Shown one piece after another: positions 56,961-64,000 of a stretch of DNA of 64,000 bases (within the stretch, counting starts at the first letter, position 1; each line of letters begins with the position of its first letter). The translations under genes were made by a program, and so were the position numbers. Where the stretch lies: NCBI GenBank assembly GCA_963942565.1, contig OZ012690.1, positions 35,004,718 through 35,068,717 on the forward strand. The letters are read 5' to 3'. The stretch comes from Maea johnstoni (taxonomy: Eukaryota > Annelida > Polychaeta > Spionida > Magelonidae). The notes under the pieces were generated by a model. The model was given only the letters and a program-made list of their open reading frames with translations. It was not told the DNA's origin and made no database searches.

Positions 56961-59045
56961 AGGGTTCGAGGATTATTGACATCTTGCCCTCCCACTCTAG
57001 CTTAACTTTAGGGTAATTTTACACTAATTTGGTCCAATTCGACCAATATCTGCTCTTGGGCCTTGTGTAAATATGGCCACTGTCTTTCACCAGGTGTGTG
57101 AGAAAGTTGCCAGGGACTTGGGGTTTATTGGTGGTTTTTCAGTGCTCCAGTTTCCTCATGTCTTTCAACTAGCCTCAATAAGGCAGAAAAGTGAGGATAA
57201 ACAAAATCCCAGCAGAAAATTCCATCACCTGCTTGTTAGTTACCAGATATCACATCAGCGCCCCAATTAACATCTTCCCATCATGTCCTATTACTTGTGT
57301 ATCCTCATCTTCAGTGCCTGAGCTCAGGTTGGTGGTCTGCCCCAGCACATAACTGCCAACCCCCCTTACCTAATGCCTAACTCACCCTAATGGCCTTGCA
57401 TAAGAGAAGACACCCCTCAGGCACCCTGATGGGCCCGCACTTAAGACTGGCAGTCCTTATGATTGGTTGAGATTGTGCGGTTTACTTGCACATCCGTACT
57501 AGTACTACATTCATCCTAAGTTTGCACATACATTATAATGGTAGACCTTTAATTCAATCGTATTTGTAAATGGTTATATCTTGTATTCTTGGCTGATACT
57601 TTACATATTAGTTGTGTTTTGTATTCATGACTGATAGAAAGATAATATGTAATCCAAGTCGGTAGTAATTTTGCATAGTAAACATGAGCTGCCAGGGCTC
57701 TTGGCCGACTACAAAGTAACTTTTAAAATATAACATACAGGGTGTAACATTAATATAAATGATAAGTAGAGAAAGAGCAGTTAGTCAAATTATTTGTTGA
57801 TCTAATATGTCAACACTTTTTAGATTGTCCTGTTCTTAAAGGTTGTCTTGCCTGTTCTAGACTAGGGAAAATGCTAAATATCTAGTAAAAGATGGTGAAT
57901 TTACTTCCATCATATTTTTCCTCACTACTGTTTCATCTGGCCTCTCTTGGGTTAATCTGGAAGCTATTTGTTAATATCTCATAATTTCTTGTGTCCAGGG
58001 CCTGGTCAAGAGTCTCCGTCTCTGGCCACTCCACTTAACGAGTCTAATCAGAGGAAAATTAATTCTCACGCTTGGCATTAAATCCCTTGTCATACTTACG
58101 GCTCCCAGATTATGTCAACATTAGAGGCATATGGCAGATAAAACTCGTGGCAGTCAAGGTTTTAGTAGTGCTGGAGGAAGTGCATCCATCTCAAATACTT
58201 GGAAATCTAGGTTAGGGCAGGATTTAGTGTTTATATTATGTACATATTGTGCAGAAAATCTCACAAGCAAACAATATAAAAGCTATTCTGTTGCTTTTCT
58301 TCGTTTAATGGATTGTTATTCATCTCTTCAAGTAGAAATTGCAGTAGTATTGCCTTTTTATGTCTACTCTATCAAATTCCATGTTATTCTGGTACTGAAA
58401 ATGGTACAAATTATGTAACATTCTAAGTCATAAGCCACTGAAGTTTTGATCTAGTGTACCAGCAAATACATACTTATTATATTATCCTTTTGACACTGGA
58501 AGAAAACTTCGCAATTAAAGCCCTTCTATGAAATTCTTTACCTTAGCCCTGTATGCATTTTTTTATTGGGGGGGGGATGTGTGCACTTATTTTTCTAGCC
58601 TGCTGCCAGCTATTTTTCAATTCCCTCAAAAAAACTTGACACCAAAACTTTCTTTGGTACTTGAGAGAAAGTACACACAAACTCTTATGATCGTGACCTT
58701 GTTTGCATTTTTTATGGGGCAAACACGGTTATTTTTCCCCTGTGCATTGCCTTGTGTAAGTTGTGTTGTTGGCTTTTTGACAGCTGTTTCTGTGATCTCC
58801 CCCTCGGCTCCCCATCCCCTGGTCACCTGCCCTGTACAAATACACTCTGCCGCCTGGCCCACAACTGGTGGGAGACTCGCTCGAACTGTCAAGCCTCTAT
58901 CCCTGTACCAACAGCTGGGACAGCTACAGCTTTACTCCCTTCTCCCAGTGTTCTTGGTAGCTGTTGTAGTGTTAAACTAGCTCCTTGTCTATGATAGTCA
59001 TCACTGAGCCTGCTGCAGGGGTGTTAGAGAGAACAATCTTTTTTG
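56961..59045. other. Unique sequence without recognisable genes
   Basis: Mixed-composition DNA. A plus-strand frame at 57073-57270 starting with ATG and another at 58528-58980 have no domain I recognise and no clear splice framework. The segment at 58020-58120 (GAGGAAAATTAATTCTCACG) is AT/GC balanced and unique and could be regulatory. A poly(G) run lies at 58567-58574. Nothing else is supported. Confidence 0.4.
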
Positions 59046-59048
59046 AAG

Positions 59049-59286
<238 letters not shown>

Positions 59287-59486
59287 NNNNNNNNNNNNNN
59301 NNNNNNNNNNNNNNNNNNNNNNNNNNNNNNNNNNNNNNNNNNNNNNNNNNNNNNNNNNNNNNNNNNNNNNNNNNNNNNNNNNNNNNNNNNNNNNNNNNNN
59401 NNNNNNNNNNNNNNNNNNNNNNNNNNNNNNNNNNNNNNNNNNNNNNNNNNNNNNNNNNNNNNNNNNNNNNNNNNNNNNNNNNNNNN
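59287..59486. other. Assembly gap (200 N)
   Basis: Exactly 200 N bases, flanked on the left by AG repeat and on the right by a short unique segment (AGCTCTTAGTCTATGAG). The round number suggests an arbitrary or estimated gap, so the real size is unknown. Confidence 0.98.
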
Positions 59487-59507
59487 AGCTCTTAGTCTAT
59501 GAGAGGA

Positions 59508-59514
59508 GAGAAAG

Positions 59515-59599
<85 letters not shown>

Positions 59600-59672
59600 C
59601 AGAGAGACAGAGAGAGAGATGAATTAACTCTTTCTGCACCCTTACAATTTGGGTCGGAGAGAGAGAGAGAGA

Positions 59673-59766
<94 letters not shown>
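59508..59766. repeat. (AG)n microsatellite right of assembly gap
   Basis: Two AG runs are separated by a 60-bp unique segment (GATGAATTAACTC...ACAATTTGGGTC). Together with the left tract this is about 0.5 kb of purine repeat on one strand. Confidence 0.95.
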
Positions 59767-59770
<4 letters not shown>

Positions 59771-61165
59771 AAAGGTAAATGAGTGAGGTATAGTTGGAAT
59801 ACTATCATTTACTATTTAGGGGAAAGGATTTTGAAATGAGGCTTCAGTGGTGTATGATGTACATACACAGTTAAACAGGCCATAATAAAGTCTATATACA
59901 TGTACAACTTGAAATATATTTTTAAAATGAATATTTATAAATGAGTATCAGGATACTGCACCATTGTTCTTCACCTAGGTCAGGTATTGGGTTTAAACAG
60001 ATTCGGTGTGATCTATATATCCATTCCTATTTTCAAACCTTTGCAGATAAGTAGAGCTTTGTTCAGGTTATCTATTTACTTGCTTCTGCAGTTAAGTGTG
60101 GTACAATTTTCAAGTAAACAAACAAACAAAAATCTCCATCTCTGCTATCATGTTTGTTTCCCAGTAGTTACTGATAATCAATTACTGGTCTAATTGGCAT
60201 ATGATCAGCCCTCAGTGTTGTAACACAAGTACATATTCCCATTACTATCTCCACAGCACTTCTCCTCTGGGGAATCTGCTACAAGTCGTTGTAGTAGAGA
60301 TTGCAGCTAGCCTTCTGCTGCTGGTGGATGATGGTATTTACTGTTTATTTGTTCGGAGAGAGAGTTTCCTGGCAGGAGTGAGTCACGGAGACCGCTGTGG
60401 CGGCCACCATAAGGATGCACTTCTACGGGAGGCTACTACTATAGGAAAGCACATGGTGGCACGAGGACTAACAAAACATGCATGCAAAGTACTTGTGCCT
60501 TAAACCTAGAATGACATGGGGAATACATATATACACTATATATTTAGATTAAGCTCTGTTTTTGAAAAAAATGTGCCTTTAATCTGGAATCATTTTTTTT
60601 TTTTGGGGGGGGGGGTGTGGAAGCAAATGATGGCATTAGCACTACCAAAACATGTATACACTAAGATTTTAAAGCTAGATCTTAGAGGCTTTTATTTTGA
60701 ATAAAGAATTATGCCTCTTATCTAGAAATTGATTGACTATGAGAAGAGATTTATACACTCTTATTACTCTGGCATATAAGACAAGAACGGATATTTGAAA
60801 TTTACTTATTGTGACTTTATCTGCCAGTCAAGGTCAGCTAGTTGTAAGGTGTGGAGGAAACTCTGAGTATCTAATGAATACAACCGCCTAATTCCAAGTC
60901 ACTGGCAACTTTCTCAGATGTTGGAAGCGGGAAGACTGTAACTTTGTAAGACCTTTAACTGTTCGCCTTTGGTGTGAGTTATGTGTTTGGGATTTAGCTG
61001 TGTGAGGTATTTGTCAGTAGGTTTGACAGGAGGATAACCTCTCTGCTGATAAACATCTCAATGATTAATGATGGGTGGCGGAACTGGGGGATAGCCTGAT
61101 TGCATGATGGACCTTGTCAACAGCTTCCCCCACGGAGGAGAACTCTTAGCTCTATTCTGCTCACT
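59767..61165. other. Unique sequence without recognisable genes
   Basis: An ATG-less-convincing plus-strand frame at 60201-60503 passes through a GC-richer patch (60280-60430) but shows no domain I know. A T-then-G homopolymer tract sits at 60593-60614. No promoter, exon or element ends are supported. Confidence 0.4.
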
Positions 61166-61169
61166 AAGC

Positions 61170-61480
61170 TGTTGAACAAAATGAATTGCCATTTGGCTCA
61201 ATTTTCTTTTGTTCATATTTAGATTTTAAAGTAAATGAATTAGAAATTACAAAATAGGCACTGTTTTGCTGGTTTACAAAATGAATTGCTATTCTACTCA
61301 AACTGTTCTCTTTACACTATGCTGTTTTACAAAATGAATTACTTTTCTTCTCAAACTCTTCTCTTTACTATGCTGTTTTACAAAATAAAGTGCTATTCTG
61401 CTCAATTCTCTTCACTTCATATTTAGATTTTGAAGTAAATAATTATAAATCAGAAATCTCAAAATATGAGTGGTTCACCA
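61170..61480. repeat. Nested tandem repeat with ~60-bp inner unit
   Basis: ACAAAATGAATTGC(C/T)AT and variants with CTCAA(A)CT(G/C)TTCTCTTTAC occur four times (about 61176, 61276, 61330, 61380). An outer segment (CATATTTAGATTTTAAAGTAAAT, 61217) recurs at 61419, bracketing the array. Confidence 0.75.
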
Positions 61481-61916
61481 TTGAAGTTGTCACAAACGAC
61501 ACAAAGCATAACATTTTGCATAACTTTTAAGAAAGAGGAAACTTGGGTGTAGGTGACATTTTTTCAAAAACTGATATCTATAAAAAAAAATGATAGCTGA
61601 TGAATTTTGAAACCTTCCTTTGACCTTCACAGTTGATTTTGATATGTCAACACGTTCCGGAGGATGAACTTTTGACGTCTTCCTCGATCATATTTGTTTG
61701 TTTTCCATGTGTCATCATGATTTCCGCCTGAGATTATTTCCAGTCAACAATAGCTATAATTTCAAATGAAGTGAATGTAGCATGAAGAGTATGGACTGCA
61801 GGGCTTCCTCTAGATGGCTTTGTTAGTGCTGTCTGCACCAAGGTGTAGACTTTCAACCGTCCCAACGGTTTGGCTCCATATGTCTTGGGGATCAGTGCCA
61901 TCCGCATACGTATTAA

Positions 61917-62105
61917 CCCATTCATGCCTGAAATTAGTGATACCTCTATAATTAAAGCAATTTTTGTAATACGTAAATCTCATTTGTAGTATATCCAACA
62001 ACTCTCATTAAAATATTTTATGAAATTACACTTTTATTACCATGTTATGGTCAAAAAGTATAAATTCAGAAGACATTTTCAAGGTCCCTTCTCTCATTCA
62101 TATCT
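61917..62105 (+). mobile_element. TTAA MITE, family B (right end decayed)
   Basis: TTAA at 61913-61916. It starts CCCATTCATGCCTGAAATTAG and continues TATCCAACAACTCTCATTAAAATATTTTATG and ATTTTCAAGG, without a clean CATGAATGGG end. Confidence 0.6.
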
Positions 62106-62109
62106 ATTT

Positions 62110-62290
62110 CCATCCTTCCCTTTGTCCCAGTTAGGGTCAGTATCTGATGTCCAGATAAAGCCCAGGACAGCGGGAGGTCACGCCTTTGTTGGAGACTGAC
62201 CAGTGGTCAGTGCTAGTGGTCAGCCGCCCTTCCGGGGCCCTGCTGGGAATAGAGGCCCAGTTCCAGTGGCCATAATCCCATGGTTATTGT
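62110..62290. promoter_or_regulatory. GC-richer block with TGACCA/TGGTCA cluster
   Basis: GACTGACCAGTGGTCAGTGC followed by TAGTGGTCAGCCG at about 62195-62225. The core TGACCAGTGGTCA is palindromic. Similar TGACC/GGTCA clusters occur in the receptor introns (13.5, 15.1, 15.3, 24.8 kb). Regulatory meaning is speculative. Confidence 0.25.
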
Positions 62291-62724
62291 TATATTGTTA
62301 TAGATAAGGGGATAGAGTACATATGGTGACATGTGATAAACAACGCACCAGACTATCATTTACAATCATCCTCTCAAAACCTTGGGAAAATTTTGAAAAG
62401 ATAACAGCTTCTTCAAATTCACATAGCCGACATAGGGCATCTCAAAGTTTCCTTTCTAAGCTTACAATTTATAGATTTTTCAAAGAAAGTCTCATAAAAT
62501 GCATTCTACAATTCTAGATGGCTGTCGCATACAGGGAAGATTTGCACTTTTGCTTGCGCTGACTTCCAATATTTATCACCCTCCAAATCTTAATTGAAAA
62601 CTTAGTGTAGTTGGAGAGACTCTGACAGGGACTTAGCCAGGATCCTTCCAGTTTCCTGAAAAAAAACACTTTCTGAACAGAGAAATTTTTTATGAAGAAT
62701 TATCAATTTTGACTTTTTTGAGGT

Positions 62725-62880
62725 ATTGGTAATAACCAAATATTTTCTTAACAAACCACCTTCTAGGACATGGCTGAAGTGTCAATTGCCCCTTTTGACA
62801 CAATAGGCTATTAGATATATTTTGTATAACGATTTGAACTAGCTGAGTAGCTAAATCTGGACGGGCTGCAATTTTGAGAT
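62725..62880 (-). repeat. Dispersed repeat, inverted copy of 47450-47590
   Basis: In reverse complement it reads GTCCAGATTTAGCTACTCAG, CCTATTGTGTCAAAAGGGGC and TCAGCCATGTCCTAGAAGG, matching 47490-47580. No ends are defined. Confidence 0.6.
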
Positions 62881-64000
62881 TGTAACTGTTGCAGCTGTGG
62901 AAAACCACAGACTAACCTCAAAGCTCTGGCAACTGTATTACATGCCTTGTATTAGATTTTGAAACTAAACCTTTTGGCAAATATAAGAGAAAGCAAGCAG
63001 TCTTGTACATAGCAACTTGTGGTGGTTCATGTATGTTTGGATGGCAGTGCTAAGATGTACTTGTTTGCACATACATCTTTAATAGACAATCTCAGCCACA
63101 GAGAGAAGGCCTACAGCATGTTGAAATGGCTATGTCAGCTTGCTGGCAAATGTGTGCTCTCTTGGCTCGGGGCATCTACAAAAAGGACCATGTTTTGAAT
63201 CATGGGTAGTGTGGTACAATGGCAAATTGAGGGTGGTCCAAGCCAGCCGTAAAACACTATACACTAGGAAATAAGAGACGAGGATTTTGAATATGTGGTA
63301 AGAGGATCTCTAATTAGTAATTACAAGGTCATTTGCTTACTTTCCAAAAATAACTTGAAGTTTAAAAAAAAATCTTTATCAATATATGAAGGTTTTCATT
63401 TTAATTTACCAAAATAGCAGCAAAACAATCTTCTGGTGACAAAAATATTTAACTGAAAGAGTTGCTCAAGTTTCACTCATAATCATAGTAGAATGTAGCT
63501 GATATGTTGATATGAGTAATTTTGTGTCGAAAGGTAATGTTATTTGGGTATTCAGCATACGGAAACGTTCAACTCTAAGGGATGAGGCTTTAGATATAAA
63601 GAGGTAATCAAATTAGCAGTTTTTCTGTACCTAAAGTAGGATCATGTTTGCCTTGGCCATGTTTGACTTTAAGAGGTGTTTAAGTTAGCAGTTTCGCTGT
63701 CTCTGTGTGTTGGAGTGAGTAGTAGTTGTGAGTAGCTGGGGCATGTGGCGTGGCCATGTGACATCTGCAGCACAGAGAAGTGTTGAGATGATTGCAGACC
63801 AAGCATGTAGTCTCCACGGCACATGCACACATCTCCTGTATAAACAATGCAACCAGCCCACCACCCCCACTAATCTCTGAAAGACCTGCCGCGGTACCCG
63901 TTCATGCCTTGGGTTTTCCTGAACAGTAGTCATCTCGAGTGAAAATACTTAAGGAAATAAATTTAGAATTAAATATGAAATTCCAAAAATATTTTAATGA
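62881..64000. other. Unique sequence without recognisable features
   Basis: AT-rich DNA with a somewhat GC-richer part near 63660-63900. I see no exon, element end, or repeat shared with the rest of the window. Confidence 0.4.

Noticed and set aside
57073-57270. Plus-strand frame starting ATG GCC ACT
   Set aside because: No domain recognised, and the acceptor-like CACCAG inside it gives no better exon.
58528-58980. 150-codon plus-strand frame with hydrophobic segments
   Set aside because: Composition follows local T-rich DNA and a poly(G) run. No start context, domain or splice framework.
60201-60503. 100-codon plus-strand frame
   Set aside because: No domain or splice support; only a mild rise in GC.

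Overview
The window is nuclear DNA from an animal, most likely a marine invertebrate. It is AT-rich and dominated by non-coding sequence, with many microsatellites, tandem repeats of 40-170 bp and short non-autonomous DNA transposons. The recognisable exons are short, have GT/AG borders and are separated by introns of 17-20 kb. I cannot fix the species from sequence alone. A deuterostome (echinoderm, hemichordate, amphioxus) or a lophotrochozoan would fit.

One host gene can be supported. Three minus-strand exons at 43574-43655, 23522-23658 and 6581-6767 have compatible splice phases. Together they encode a signal peptide and the whole first immunoglobulin-like domain of a receptor that resembles the VEGFR/PDGFR (class III/V) receptor tyrosine kinases, VEGFR most closely. 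The rest of the receptor, including the kinase, must lie beyond position 1. Everything from 1 to 43573 is therefore exon or intron of this gene. Intron 1 is about 19.9 kb and intron 2 about 16.8 kb. Upstream of exon 1 (43.7-44.2 kb) is a candidate promoter with an overlapping E-box/GATA site, and a possible divergent plus-strand first exon near a CRE site.

The introns hold more than 20 copies of short elements flanked by TTAA with CCC...GGG ends (piggyBac-like MITEs, here called families A, B and C), some abutting in chains that share one TTAA. There are also two Harbinger-like MITEs flanked by TTA, a TA-flanked MITE, tRNA-like SINE heads, many small tandem arrays, and several GC-richer unique islands that are enhancer candidates.

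The upstream half (44-64 kb) is repeat-rich intergenic sequence or intron of an unseen gene. It holds two related ~730-bp elements with internally duplicated units and CRE/CCAAT motifs, three MITEs with clear 5-bp target duplications, and a 146-bp tandem array of 13 copies with a 580-bp higher-order period. It also holds a 1595-bp hAT transposon remnant, with 8-bp target duplication and transposase C-terminus, that landed inside a 120-bp tandem array, and a GA-repeat tract interrupted by a 200-N assembly gap. I found no CRISPR array, rRNA gene, intact tRNA gene or operon-like gene cluster.
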